The notes: a model not told the origin generated them from the letters alone. A stretch of 64,000 nt of DNA from Niallia circulans (GCF_007273535.1 NZ_RIBP01000004.1:2518001-2582000), one strand, 5' to 3'. Positions 18,785 to 27,960 are shown, counted from the stretch's first letter. Made by a program: numbers and translations.

Positions 18785-18876
18785 TTTAGAAAATATTTCT
18801 TGTTTGTATAGAATGGTTTATAAACCCTGCTAAAAGGAATAATTCCAGTAATTAATGTTGGCGGGGTGTATAAAGC

Positions 18877-19155
18877 TTGAAAAAACATATAGATGAAGAT
18901 AATAATCTCAATATTGCTTTCGGTTCTTTAGCGATTATCCTCAAGGATAAATACCAATTGATATATACGATTAATGATATTCTGATAGGTCTTTTATTCT
19001 TACTTGGTACGATTTTTAACATGCTGCTCGGGTGGAAGGTGTTGGGCGCCGTTTTGTATATTTGCGGAAGTATCCTTCTCCTCATTCGCCCAGTAATTCG
19101 GACATGCCGCCTTCTGCGAGTGAAACGGTTGAATAAGGAAAAAAGACGGTTCTAA
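18877..19155 (+). CDS. YrhK-like small membrane protein
   Basis: This 92-aa protein has two hydrophobic helices (about residues 31-51 and 55-72) and a basic C-terminus (RLLRVKRLNKEKRRF). The N-terminal pattern FGSLAIILKDKYQLIYTINDILIGLLFLLG resembles the YrhK family, whose function is unknown. TTG is the start, preceded by GGGGTG at a suitable distance. No separate promoter is obvious. Confidence 0.75.
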   Translation: MKKHIDEDNNLNIAFGSLAIILKDKYQLIYTINDILIGLLFLLGTIFNMLLGWKVLGAVLYICGSILLLIRPVIRTCRLLRVKRLNKEKRRF

Positions 19156-19233
19156 CAGAGTCTCATTTCGTTGCATGAACAATTGCAGTGTTGTATGCTA
19201 TATTCACATGCAATATTAAAGGAGGACATAAAA

Positions 19234-19668
19234 ATGTCAATGGCATACGAAGAATATATGAGACAAATGGTTAAACCAATGCGAGCAGAGCTTGTAAACG
19301 CAGGATTCGAGGAGCTGACTTCTGAAGAGGCAGTTGAGGAGTTCATCAGCAATAGTGAAGGGACTTCATTAGTGGTCGTTAATTCTGTGTGCGGATGTGC
19401 AGCAGGACTTGCAAGACCTGCTGCAACACAGGCTGTTTTGCAGGCGGAGAAAAAACCTAACCATCTTGTAACAGTTTTCGCAGGACAAGACAAAGAAGCA
19501 ACGGCTAGAATGAGAGAGTTTTTTGGAGATATCGAGCCATCATCTCCTTCTATGGCTTTAATTAAAGACAACCAAGTCGTTCATTTCATTCCTCGCTACG
19601 ATATTGAAGGTAACTCAATGGAAGCAATTATGGAAAACTTAATCTCGGCTTTCGAGCAAAACTGTTAA
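19234..19668 (+). CDS. brxA: Bacilliredoxin BrxA (YphP)
   Basis: This 144-aa thioredoxin-fold protein removes bacillithiol from proteins after oxidative stress. The CGC redox motif (C53-G-C55) in NSVCGCAAGLARPA is diagnostic for the BrxA/BrxB pair, and the sequence is nearly that of B. subtilis BrxA. AAAGGAGGACATAAAA sets the start at 19234; an upstream frame from 19171 has no such site. It is monocistronic with its own terminator. Confidence 0.96.
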   Translation: MSMAYEEYMRQMVKPMRAELVNAGFEELTSEEAVEEFISNSEGTSLVVVNSVCGCAAGLARPAATQAVLQAEKKPNHLVTVFAGQDKEATARMREFFGDIEPSSPSMALIKDNQVVHFIPRYDIEGNSMEAIMENLISAFEQNC

Positions 19669-19690
19669 CTGCAGCAATAAAAGACGTAAA

Positions 19691-19723
19691 AGGAGGGCGT
19701 GTATACACTGCCCTTCTTTTTTT
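19691..19723 (+). terminator. Terminator after brxA
   Basis: An 8-bp stem AGGAGGGC (19691-19698) with GCCCTTCT (19710-19717), including one G-U pair, is followed by seven T residues. Confidence 0.85.
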
Positions 19724-19760
19724 AACGCTAACTTAGGTTCTGTATGAAAGGTGATAAATA

Positions 19761-20531
19761 ATGATTGTGACAACAGCAGGAAGAACAAATGAAATGATGA
19801 AACAGCAGGCGAAAGCCGCTGCTTCCTTTTTGGGATGTAGGTTTGTGGACAGAAATAAAAAGACAGTCCGCTCTCTGTTATCTTTTTATAATGAGGATGT
19901 ATTAGTAGCAGGCAAAGACAGATATGAGCTGTTCGTCGTAAATGGAGAACAGCCTTTTTTCTTTCATCCCAGCTCTGCTATGTTCCGTGTGAAAAGACTG
20001 CAAAAAAAAGAGCATGACCCATTTATAGAAGCATGCAATCTATCAGCAGGAAAGTCGTTTCTCGATTGTACGCTTGGACTCGCATCTGACAGTATTGTCG
20101 CAAGCTACGCAGTTGGCGAAAATGGCAGCGTTGAAGGCTTTGAGGCAAGTTCGGTCATTGCCTTCATCGTTAAAGAAGGGCTTGTAAGCTGGCAGTCAGA
20201 GGAAGAGGATATTGATAGGGCAATGAGAAGAATAAAGGTTACAACAGGTCATGCCCTCGATGAATTAAAGAAGCGCAAGGATGATAGTGTGGATTGTGTT
20301 TATTTCGACCCGATGTTTGAGGAGCAAATTAATTCAGATGGAATAAAGCCATTAAAGAGCCTTGCTGTTTATGAGGAATGGACGAGTGCGATGATAGCGG
20401 AAGCTCGCCGTGTTGCAAAGGAAAGAGTTGTCCTGAAGGATCACTATAAAAGCAGCAGGTTTGAAGATTTTAATTTTAAACGCATCGATCGAAAAACAGC
20501 AAAATTTCACTATGGTATTATCGAATTATAG
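19761..20531 (+). CDS. ypiP: Class I SAM-dependent methyltransferase (YpiP, RsmJ-like)
   Basis: This 256-aa protein has the Rossmann methyltransferase elements: SFLDCTLGLASDS (motif I), an acidic VEGFEAS strand end, and VDCVYFDPMF (motif IV). The DPMF motif links it to RsmJ, the 16S rRNA m2G methyltransferase of enterobacteria, although Bacillus YpiP has not been shown to have that target. AAAGGTGATAAATA gives the start. It stands alone, between brxA and ypjP. Confidence 0.85.
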   Translation: MIVTTAGRTNEMMKQQAKAAASFLGCRFVDRNKKTVRSLLSFYNEDVLVAGKDRYELFVVNGEQPFFFHPSSAMFRVKRLQKKEHDPFIEACNLSAGKSFLDCTLGLASDSIVASYAVGENGSVEGFEASSVIAFIVKEGLVSWQSEEEDIDRAMRRIKVTTGHALDELKKRKDDSVDCVYFDPMFEEQINSDGIKPLKSLAVYEEWTSAMIAEARRVAKERVVLKDHYKSSRFEDFNFKRIDRKTAKFHYGIIEL

Positions 20532-20709
20532 GAAAAATTAAGGAAGGCCAGCTATTATTTTTCTTAAATGCTGTATAAATAGTAGCTGAATAATTGAACT
20601 TTATTATATACTTGAATAGTACTGTAAATTATTAAGCAAGAACCATTTTAAAGAGATAGAATATTCTTTACATGGATAAGCAGGACCTTTGAAAGTGAGG
20701 TGTTTAAAA

Positions 20710-21300
20710 ATGCCTAATTGGATTCGGAAAAGTCTTGTTGTCTTTGTGTCAATTTTAACATTTGGATTGGTTACTCCTTCCCCTTCCGCTTTTTATACTT
20801 CGGGAAACGGGGACGAAAAGAAGCCTGCAGATGAGAGACAGCTCCCAGTATCGTCAGAGCTGGAGTTTGAGCCTGTCGGAGTTCTCGATGAACGATCGGA
20901 AAGAGAAAAGGTCGTGGGCATGCTGATGGAAGAAGCTGAAGTGCAAAGTTATACGAAGTTCGGAAGCAAAATTAAACCAGTCATTGAAGATGAATTTAAA
21001 CTGGCGATTTTGCCGAATATAGAAAAAGCGATAAACGATGTGACAAGCAGCTTCCCTGATGAAGATTTGAGCCAGCTTACCATAACTGAAATGCCAAGCC
21101 CTGGGACGAGCGAACGAATTTTTCACATTTTGAAAGAAGATCAGGATGTGATCCGTTTTCATGTAAGAAGGGATCGCCCCCCACAAGAAGGCTATTGGTT
21201 CAATTTTCATTATCACACGTTTCAGGATAACTTCCAAAATCATTATGCACTAGGCAACATCTATTGGGATAAGAATATGCCGCCAAGATGGATGAGCTAA
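20710..21300 (+). CDS. ypjP: YpjP-like protein
   Basis: This 196-aa protein has an N-terminal hydrophobic segment (WIRKSLVVFVSILTFGLV), either a signal peptide or an anchor. A charged linker and a conserved C-terminal domain with RFHVRRDRPPQEGYWFNFH and a terminal YWDKNMPPRW follow. The match to B. subtilis YpjP is clear over the C-terminal half; function is unknown. GTGAGGTG precedes ATG 20710. It is probably exposed outside the membrane. The next gene has its own ECF promoter. Confidence 0.85.
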   Translation: MPNWIRKSLVVFVSILTFGLVTPSPSAFYTSGNGDEKKPADERQLPVSSELEFEPVGVLDERSEREKVVGMLMEEAEVQSYTKFGSKIKPVIEDEFKLAILPNIEKAINDVTSSFPDEDLSQLTITEMPSPGTSERIFHILKEDQDVIRFHVRRDRPPQEGYWFNFHYHTFQDNFQNHYALGNIYWDKNMPPRWMS

Positions 21301-21332
21301 TAAAAACTTTCCCAATAAATTATAATAAAATG

Positions 21333-21359
21333 TGAAACCCTTGGAGCATCAGAAACGTA
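21333..21359 (+). promoter_or_regulatory. SigW-type ECF promoter (terD-terC unit)
   Basis: TGAAAC (21333-21338) and CGTA (21356-21359) are separated by 17 nt, one more than the SigW optimum. B. subtilis yce genes of the same family are known to depend on several ECF sigma factors, which supports the call. Confidence 0.65.
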
Positions 21360-21395
21360 GATAATTAAAATGAGAAAAAAATGGAGGAATTAATC

Positions 21396-21977
21396 ATGGC
21401 AATTAGTTTATCAAAAGGACAAAAAGTGGACTTGACAAAAGGAAACCCTGGATTAACAAAGGTGGTTGTTGGTTTAGGATGGGACGTTAATAAATACGAT
21501 GGCGGAAACGATTTCGACTTAGATACATCTGTATTTTTGTTAGCGGAAAATGGAAAAGTAGCTTCTGACGCTGACTTTGTCTTTTACAACAACACAACTG
21601 GCGGTAATGGATCTGTCGTTCACTCAGGAGATAACCGCACTGGAGATGGAGACGGTGATGATGAATCTGTCATTATTGATTTGCAAGGTGTACCTGCGGG
21701 AGTGCAAAAAATTGCCTTTACTATCACTATTCATGATGGAGACGCTAGAAACCAAAACTTCGGACAAGTTTCTAACTCATATGTGCGCATCCTGAATGAA
21801 CAAAATAATGAGGAGCTTATCCGTTATGACTTAGGAGAAGACTTCTCTATCGAAACAGCATTAGTTGTCGGAGAACTATACCGTCACAACGGCGAATGGA
21901 AATTCAGCGCTACTGGCAGCGGTTATCAAGGCGGCTTGGCAGCGTTAGCAACTGATTTCGGACTACAAGTAGGCTGA
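21396..21977 (+). CDS. TerD family protein (first copy)
   Basis: This 193-aa TerD-domain protein (compare B. subtilis YceD/YceE) has the family's calcium-binding acidic motifs: [12 protein letters not shown] and [12 protein letters not shown]. TerD domains bind Ca(II) and are linked to tellurite, phage and stress tolerance, but the mechanism is unclear. The protein is soluble and likely associates with the inner face of the membrane through TerC. GGAGGAATTAATC sets ATG 21396 as start rather than 21381. It is co-transcribed with terC and sits behind an ECF promoter. Confidence 0.95.
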   Translation: MAISLSKGQKVDLTKGNPGLTKVVVGLGWDVNKYDGGNDFDLDTSVFLLAENGKVASDADFVFYNNTTGGNGSVVHSGDNRTGDGDGDDESVIIDLQGVPAGVQKIAFTITIHDGDARNQNFGQVSNSYVRILNEQNNEELIRYDLGEDFSIETALVVGELYRHNGEWKFSATGSGYQGGLAALATDFGLQVG

Positions 21978-22103
21978 TTTTAGTAAAAGGGGAAACTCTT
22001 TTCGGTTGCATTTCCATTTGATTGCAGGCTGATAAAAAGAAAAAGCAGCATGATTGTTTAATCATGAATGATAAGAGCAATCAATTAGGAGGAACATACA
22101 CGA

Positions 22104-22886
22104 ATGGGAATTATTGAAAGCATTATCCATACATACTCTCAGTTTTTTAATTGGGAAATGTGGGGGCAGGTACTGACAGACCCAGTAAGCTGGGGATATA
22201 TTGGAACACTTGTTATTCTTGAAGGGCTATTATCAGCAGACAACGCACTTGTGCTTGCTGTTATGGTAAAGCATCTTCCGCCGGAAAAACGAAAAAAAGC
22301 ACTTTTCTATGGTTTGCTTGGCGCATACATCTTCCGTTTTATTGCAATCGGAATCGGTGTATTCCTTATTAAATTATGGTGGGTTAAAGTGCTTGGTGCA
22401 GCATACTTGGCATATCTGGCAATCAAGTACTTCATGGATAAGCGCAAGGAGAAGAATGCATTAGAAGTTGAAGGCGAAGAAGAATCACATGGCATTAACA
22501 AAAACGGTCTCTTAATTCGTCTTTTCGGAACATTCTGGGGTACAGTTATTGCAGTTGAAATGATGGATATTGCTTTTTCTGTAGACAGTGTTCTTGCCGC
22601 ATTCGGTGTCAGCAACCAGGTTTGGGTACTGCTTGTCGGCGGTATGCTTGGAGTCTTGATGATGCGCGGTGTCGCAGGTGTATTCTTGAAGCTGATTGAC
22701 CGCGTACCAGAATTGGAAGGCACAGCCTACATTTTGATTCTGATTATTTCTGTGAAAATGCTTTTAGGTGTTATTAATATTCATGTACATCATTACGTAT
22801 TTTTCAGTATACTGGTTGTCGCTTTTGCCGCAACATTTGTTGTTCATAACCGCAACAAGAAAAAAGCAGAGCAAGGCGAAGCATAA
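22104..22886 (+). CDS. yceF: TerC family membrane protein (YceF/MeeF-like)
   Basis: This 260-aa integral membrane protein has about seven helices. The acidic intramembrane motifs GLLSADNALVLAVMV and MDIAFSVDSVLAAFG are typical of TerC. B. subtilis YceF (MeeF) and YkoY export Mn(II), supporting metal loading of secreted enzymes. A cytoplasmic loop rich in Glu/Lys lies at about residues 110-130 (KRKEKNALEVEGEEE). GGAGGAAC precedes the ATG. The gene is 126 nt after terD in the same unit, followed by a strong terminator. Confidence 0.93.
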   Translation: MGIIESIIHTYSQFFNWEMWGQVLTDPVSWGYIGTLVILEGLLSADNALVLAVMVKHLPPEKRKKALFYGLLGAYIFRFIAIGIGVFLIKLWWVKVLGAAYLAYLAIKYFMDKRKEKNALEVEGEEESHGINKNGLLIRLFGTFWGTVIAVEMMDIAFSVDSVLAAFGVSNQVWVLLVGGMLGVLMMRGVAGVFLKLIDRVPELEGTAYILILIISVKMLLGVINIHVHHYVFFSILVVAFAATFVVHNRNKKKAEQGEA

Positions 22887-22900
22887 GATAGTAATACTTT

Positions 22901-22938
22901 AAGAAGGGATAAAGACATCAGGTCTTCCCTTCTTTTAT
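22901..22938 (+). terminator. Terminator after terC
   Basis: AAGAAGGGA (22901-22909) pairs with TCCCTTCTT (22926-22934), followed by T residues. It separates terD-terC from the aldolase-PRTase operon. Confidence 0.88.
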
Positions 22939-23137
22939 TTCCTTTCCAACCTCCTTTCCTCCCTGTAGCAAAGATAAATCAATCCAATTGATTACAAAAT
23001 TCCCTATAAAAAGAAATATATTAATGCAAGAAAAACTATATTATATTAAAATAAATAGGTACTATTTTTATAAAATTATTATCGGAATAATCTGAATATA
23101 TATATATAGGTATTATAGTTGAATGGAGTTAGTGAAA

Positions 23138-24337
23138 ATGAAATTATTTGCTGATTTAAATGATAAGCAACGAGAAAAGCTTTTTTATAAAAAACCTGAA
23201 GAGTTATCTATTAATTCGGATAAAGAAATTTTATCCTATGCACTTGCTTCCACCCTGTATATGCCTGCAACAAGACCGAATATATATCATGACCTTCTCA
23301 TAAAGAAGCATTCTGGGTTAACATCTATGGTCATTTGCCTGGAGGACTCCATTGGTGATCATGAAGTGGAGCTTGCTGAAGCAAAATTAAAAGAAGAGCT
23401 TATTAATATAAAAACAAGCATTGAGCAGGGCATTTTATTAAAAGCAGAGATGCCGCTGATTTTTATTCGCATTCGTTCTGTTGAGCAGTTTTTGAGGCTG
23501 ATGGATTCCCTCCATGAGTGTATCCACTTATTAACAGGAATTGTCATTCCTAAATTTGATGCAGCATTTGGAAGTATTATCCTACAGAAATTGGAAGCAT
23601 ATAATAGCTTAGGCAATTTGCTATATGCAATGCCAATCTTAGAGACGAAAAGAATCATAGAAAAAGAAACTAGACTAGAAGAATTGTTGTCGATTAAGGC
23701 AGTTCTCGATACATATAAGCATCTTATTTTAAATGTCCGGATTGGTGCGACTGATTTTTGCGGTTTATATGGGATAAGAAGAAATACAGATACAACTGTT
23801 TATGATGTGGCCATTATCCGTGACTGCATCACTGATATCATTAATGTGTTTTTGCGTGCAGATAGTCCTTATGTCGTTTCCGGACCTGTATGGGAATATT
23901 TCTCTTCCAAAGAAAGAATGCTGATTCCACAGCTACGGGAAACGCCGTTTAGGAAAAGATATGGCAAGGCGGGCATGCAAATGAGGACACAGCTAATCGA
24001 CAGACATATGGACGGCTTGATAAGGGAAGTGCTAATGGATATTACTAACGGTTTAACTGGAAAAACAATCATCCATCCATCCCATATTAAGCCTGTACAA
24101 GCATTAAATGTTGTCAGCTATGAGGAATATTTAGATGCTGCAAATATCATTGCAAGCAATAATGGAGATATCGGGGTTATGAAAAGCTCCTTTTCCAATA
24201 AGATGAACGAAATAAAGCCACATTTTTATTGGGCACAGAAAATCATGCTAAAATCTAGAGTTTATGGGGTGTTCCATGAAGAATTTACATACATTGACTT
24301 ACTCACACAAGAAAATTTCGTTACCAATCCTAAGTGA
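23138..24337 (+). CDS. HpcH/HpaI aldolase / citrate lyase-like protein of the Ter biosynthetic module
   Basis: This 399-aa protein resembles the HpcH/HpaI and CitE aldolase superfamily (TIM barrel). SMVICLEDSIGDHEVELAEAK matches the metal/CoA-site LEDS strand, with MPLIFIRIRS, VIPKFDA, and ILNVRIGATDFCGLYG further on. In Ter-linked operons it is predicted to help build a nucleoside-like metabolite; that is inference from gene context in the literature. GGAGTTAGTG favours ATG 23138 over 23123. The upstream 200 nt are extremely AT-rich and contain no ECF-type promoter. It overlaps the next gene by 62 nt. Confidence 0.88.
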   Translation: MKLFADLNDKQREKLFYKKPEELSINSDKEILSYALASTLYMPATRPNIYHDLLIKKHSGLTSMVICLEDSIGDHEVELAEAKLKEELINIKTSIEQGILLKAEMPLIFIRIRSVEQFLRLMDSLHECIHLLTGIVIPKFDAAFGSIILQKLEAYNSLGNLLYAMPILETKRIIEKETRLEELLSIKAVLDTYKHLILNVRIGATDFCGLYGIRRNTDTTVYDVAIIRDCITDIINVFLRADSPYVVSGPVWEYFSSKERMLIPQLRETPFRKRYGKAGMQMRTQLIDRHMDGLIREVLMDITNGLTGKTIIHPSHIKPVQALNVVSYEEYLDAANIIASNNGDIGVMKSSFSNKMNEIKPHFYWAQKIMLKSRVYGVFHEEFTYIDLLTQENFVTNPK

Positions 24338-25634
24338 ATTAAAAATGCATATTGAAATAACGGAAAATCCTTTTGAACTGGAAGTACAAGAGCTGTTTCA
24401 AATGGCAGCGAGAATTAATAAAAAAAGATCCTTTTTATTCGTCAGCAAGCTACTTGGAAAACATATTCCTATTAAACCAAAATTAGGATTGTGGACCGGA
24501 TTTGCGCTTGCTGCCAGATATGAAGAATTAAAGACTGGCGTTGTATCTGCTTCTAGAGATGTATTGCTGAAAGCCTATTATGACAATATTGCCAGCTTTC
24601 GTGATGAACCGATTATTGCCAAGGAAATAGCAAGCCCAATTATCATTGGATTTGCAGAAACAGCAACAGCGCTTGGCCATAGTTTTTATAAGGCGTTTTC
24701 TCATGCAGCCTTTTTTCATACCACGAGAGAAGTGGTGGATGGTATGGAATCTATCATCTCTTTTGAGGAGGAGCATTCCCACGCTACCTCACATCGCTGT
24801 TATATCGACGCCTCCATGCTTGATACACAGCGAGAGGTTATATTAGTTGATGATGAACTGACAACAGGCAATACGGCCATTAATATCATTCGAGATATAC
24901 AGGCGAAATATCCGCGCACAGAATATACAGTTGTCTCGATACTTGATTGGCGTTCAAAGGAAAATGAAGCAAAGCTTAAAAGCCTTGAACAAGAGCTTGG
25001 GATAACTATTCGTTGTGTAAGCTTAATAAAAGGTGTTTTTCAATTAGAAGGTGAGTTAAATAATGTCAGTGACGGACAGGAAGAAACAGGCATATCAACA
25101 AATATTGTGGAAACAGAATATATTAGCTTAGCCGAATTTACGAAGGATAACTTGCTGCCTTTTTCCTCAAGAACGCTACTTGACGAACGCAATGTAAGCC
25201 CTTATTTAAAGAATACAGGCAGATTTGGTCTCCACTCAAGTGAAATAGATTGGGTGGAGGCAGCGGCGTCCTTTCTTGCCCAAAAGCGCATTGGCAGTCA
25301 AACACTTTCCATAGGAACAGGCGAGTTTATGTATATTCCAATGAAGATTGCATCTCTGATGGGAGATGGGGTCTACTATCAATCAAGTACGAGAAGCCCT
25401 ATTTATCCTCATAATGAACATTATTATGGAGCAAAAACAGCGATTCACTTCCTTAATCCGGAAGATACTAGTATTGACCACTATTTGTATAATTTAACAG
25501 AATATGCATATGATGATATTTTTGTATTTTTTGAGAGAAAACTTGACGAAGCAAAGCTCAACCCATTGCTTGACAAGCTAAAGGGCACTGGAGCTAGAAA
25601 AATAAACATAGTGTATGCAGCGGGAGGTAAGTGA
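24276..25634 (+). CDS. Phosphoribosyltransferase with C-terminal TRSP domain
   Basis: This 452-aa protein contains a PRPP-binding loop VILVDDELTTGNTA (about 188-201), the hallmark of orotate-type phosphoribosyltransferases. A C-terminal TRSP domain is recognised by its name-giving STRSPIYP motif near residue 372. This pairing is known from Ter-associated systems, where it is predicted to form an N-glycosidic bond in a nucleoside-like product. The ATG at 24276 has GGGGTG 4 nt upstream; the in-frame ATG at 24264 has no site. The first 62 nt overlap the aldolase gene. Confidence 0.9.
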   Translation: MKNLHTLTYSHKKISLPILSELKMHIEITENPFELEVQELFQMAARINKKRSFLFVSKLLGKHIPIKPKLGLWTGFALAARYEELKTGVVSASRDVLLKAYYDNIASFRDEPIIAKEIASPIIIGFAETATALGHSFYKAFSHAAFFHTTREVVDGMESIISFEEEHSHATSHRCYIDASMLDTQREVILVDDELTTGNTAINIIRDIQAKYPRTEYTVVSILDWRSKENEAKLKSLEQELGITIRCVSLIKGVFQLEGELNNVSDGQEETGISTNIVETEYISLAEFTKDNLLPFSSRTLLDERNVSPYLKNTGRFGLHSSEIDWVEAAASFLAQKRIGSQTLSIGTGEFMYIPMKIASLMGDGVYYQSSTRSPIYPHNEHYYGAKTAIHFLNPEDTSIDHYLYNLTEYAYDDIFVFFERKLDEAKLNPLLDKLKGTGARKINIVYAAGGK

Positions 25635-25635
25635 G

Positions 25636-26751
25636 ATGAAACAGAAAACTGGACAGAGAAGGTTTGGATCATATAAGCAGGAGGATGTCGTTTTTCTGTT
25701 AAAGGACTTAAGTGACTTCAGCTTAGAGGGGAATACAGAAGAGCGGGAAAAACGTATACAAGGTGGTCAGCATTATAGTGAGACATTGCCGATTGAATAC
25801 AATCCTCCAGAAAACTATTTGCAGGTTTTTTGGGAAACTCTCGCAGAATACAAAACTAAGGTAGCCTTTTGCACCGCAGTCGTTGCAGAGCAAATATACA
25901 GAAGAAAAGGGCAAAACACTGTCCTCGTTTCTCTTGCAAGAGCAGGCACACCAATCGGTATATTGATGAAGCGATACCTACAATTTAAGTATAGTGAAAA
26001 CATTCCTCACTACAGCATCTCCATTATCAGGGATAGAGGAATAGACGAAAATGCGCTTAACTACATACTAAACTCTCATCCTGGCTGCAATATTCAATTT
26101 GTGGACGGCTGGACAGGTAAAGGAGCAATTTCCATTGAATTGACAAAGTCCGTGCAGGACTTCGAAGAAAAGCATGGCGTAAAGCTTGATGATAGTCTTG
26201 CTGTTGTCGCAGATCCAGGCTATTGTACAGATTTGTTTGGCACTAGAGAGGATTTTCTTATTCCAAGCGCGTGCCTTAATTCGACCGTTTCAGGACTTGT
26301 CAGCAGAACAGTCCTTAATGATGCTTACATCGGAACAAATGATTTTCATGGCGCAAAATATTATCAAGAATTAGAAGAATATGACGTTTCAGAACAGTAC
26401 TTAGAACAAATCGCTTCGCGATTTCTACACATAAATGAACATGAATTAGAAGAAGCGATTGCGGAAATCAGAAATGCTGAAGAAGTTTCCTTTAAAGGAA
26501 TGCAGGAGGTTTTAGAGATAAAGGAAGCCTTTGGAATTGAAACGGCCAATTACGTTAAGCCGGGAGTTGGAGAAACAACAAGGGTGCTTTTAAGACGTGT
26601 GCCATGGAAAATCTTAATGAAGGACCCTGATAGCCCTTATGTACGTCATATCATCATGCTGGCAAAGGAACGGAATGTAGAAATAATCCCATATCCAAAT
26701 ATGAGTTATACATGCTGTGGTCTCATTAAAAAAGTGGGTGAAGAAAAATGA
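25636..26751 (+). CDS. StiP-type protein: PRTase fused to PELOTA-like RNA-binding domain
   Basis: This 371-aa protein belongs to the family annotated as cysteine protease StiP but reinterpreted as a phosphoribosyltransferase-like domain (LVSLARAGTPIGILMKRYL) joined to a C-terminal PELOTA-like RNA-binding domain (about 305-371, TRVLLRRVPWKILM and YPNMSYTCCGLIKKV). It is the second PRTase of the operon. The start is unambiguous: GGGAGGTAAGTGAG lies directly before ATG 25636, 1 nt after the preceding stop. The HAD gene begins inside its last codons (ATGA overlap). True enzymatic activity is unproven. Confidence 0.88.
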   Translation: MKQKTGQRRFGSYKQEDVVFLLKDLSDFSLEGNTEEREKRIQGGQHYSETLPIEYNPPENYLQVFWETLAEYKTKVAFCTAVVAEQIYRRKGQNTVLVSLARAGTPIGILMKRYLQFKYSENIPHYSISIIRDRGIDENALNYILNSHPGCNIQFVDGWTGKGAISIELTKSVQDFEEKHGVKLDDSLAVVADPGYCTDLFGTREDFLIPSACLNSTVSGLVSRTVLNDAYIGTNDFHGAKYYQELEEYDVSEQYLEQIASRFLHINEHELEEAIAEIRNAEEVSFKGMQEVLEIKEAFGIETANYVKPGVGETTRVLLRRVPWKILMKDPDSPYVRHIIMLAKERNVEIIPYPNMSYTCCGLIKKVGEEK

Positions 26752-27569
26752 TGATGTTCGCATCCGATTTGGACAGAACGCTAATTTATTCACAACGTGC
26801 CCTTTCTGAAATGGGTACACCACTTAATAAAGAAATGGTCGCTGTTGAAAAAAGGAATGGAGAGAATATCTCTTATATGAAGGAAACAGCACTGAATCTT
26901 CTTAAGGAACTTTCTGGTGAACTCCTGTTTGTCCCAGTTACGACAAGAACATATGAGCAATATAAGCGCATCTTTATTTTCACAGAGGAAATACCAGTGA
27001 CATATAGTGTGACTTCAAATGGAGCGAATATCCATTATAAAGGAGAAATCCTTACTGACTGGACAGAAACAGTACAAAGAAAGCTTGCAGAAGAATGTAG
27101 CCATAAAGAAGATTTAATGAAACTTCTGCAAGGATTTAAGCTTCCAGGGGAAATGAAAATAGCAGATGATCTGTTCTTTTATTTTATATTAACAGAACAA
27201 ATAACGGCGGATACCAAAAGACAGATAGGAGAAATTGCTGCAGAAAATGGCTGGAAGCTGTCATTGCAGGGAAGAAAACTGTACTTCATGCCATCTCCTG
27301 TATGTAAGGGAGAAGCAGTAAAGTTTATTCAAAAGCGCGAGGGCATAACACAAATAGCAGGTGCAGGAGATTCCCTGCTTGATGTCCCTTTATTGGATGT
27401 GTGTACACATCCATTTATGCCAAGGCATGGAGAAATGGCTTCAGAGCTGATGAGTGCTAATACATTTTCTTTCACGAGAACCAAAGGAGCAAATGCTGGT
27501 GAAGAGATTATTGAGTCTGTTCACCAGCTTGTAAAGCGAAGTTCTATTCCTCTGCAGGAGAGTCTTTGA
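26748..27569 (+). CDS. HAD-superfamily hydrolase of the Ter biosynthetic module
   Basis: This 273-aa Cof-like HAD phosphatase has DLDRTL (nucleophile D7, acid/base D9), VTTRTYE (motif II), the lysine of CKGEAVKF (motif III) and AGAGDSLLDVPLL (motif IV). It probably removes a phosphate from the product of the two phosphoribosyltransferases. This is the same logic as sucrose-phosphate phosphatase-type enzymes but is inferred only. It starts within the stop of the previous gene and has GGTGAAG upstream. Its last 26 nt overlap a convergent small membrane protein gene. Confidence 0.9.
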   Translation: MMMFASDLDRTLIYSQRALSEMGTPLNKEMVAVEKRNGENISYMKETALNLLKELSGELLFVPVTTRTYEQYKRIFIFTEEIPVTYSVTSNGANIHYKGEILTDWTETVQRKLAEECSHKEDLMKLLQGFKLPGEMKIADDLFFYFILTEQITADTKRQIGEIAAENGWKLSLQGRKLYFMPSPVCKGEAVKFIQKREGITQIAGAGDSLLDVPLLDVCTHPFMPRHGEMASELMSANTFSFTRTKGANAGEEIIESVHQLVKRSSIPLQESL

Positions 27570-27798
27570 GCCATTTGGATAGAAAATGAAAAATGGTAGC
27601 GAAAACTGTATAGAAAATGAAGAAGGCGACTGCGCCAACTAACAGGGAGTTAAAGCTGATTGAAACGGCGAAACTGATCATGATACCGATGAGAAAGAGG
27701 TCAATGTACAGGAAAGACTTAGAGCATAGTACTTGCTCCATTTGTTTCATGTCTTCTTTCATTTGATGATAAGACATTTTTCGAAACAGTAATCTCAT
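27544..27798 (-). CDS. Small two-helix membrane protein, unknown
   Basis: This 84-aa protein has a basic N-terminal stretch (MRLLFRKMSYHQMKEDMKQ) followed by two hydrophobic helices (about 33-48 and 51-73). It is not recognised. The ATG at 27798 is preceded by GTAGGTG at good spacing, and the GTG at 27807 lies inside that site. It is convergent with the HAD gene (26-nt overlap) and divergent from yceG. Whether it belongs functionally to the Ter cluster cannot be seen. Confidence 0.65.
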   Translation of the reverse strand: MRLLFRKMSYHQMKEDMKQMEQVLCSKSFLYIDLFLIGIMISFAVSISFNSLLVGAVAFFIFYTVFATIFHFLSKWLKDSPAEE

Positions 27799-27911
27799 AT
27801 TAAACACCTACTTAGCCTAAATTACTGTATTATATGCATTTTGCAAAAAATGGTGAAAGATAGATAGTCTTTATATAAAGGTTATCTTCTTCTGACTTAA
27901 ATGGCAGCAGG

Positions 27912-27945
27912 CTTACGTTTAACCTTAAGTAAGGAGAAACGTAAG
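27912..27945. repeat. 34-bp near-perfect palindrome upstream of yceG promoter
   Basis: CTTACGTTT (27912-27920) and AAACGTAAG (27937-27945) flank an inner dyad CCTTA-AG-TAAGG. Only the 2-nt AA/AG internal mismatch breaks symmetry. It has no T-run and ends 15 nt before the SigW -35, so it looks more like an operator than a terminator. Confidence 0.6.
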
Positions 27946-27960
27946 ATTGATGTAGAAAAA

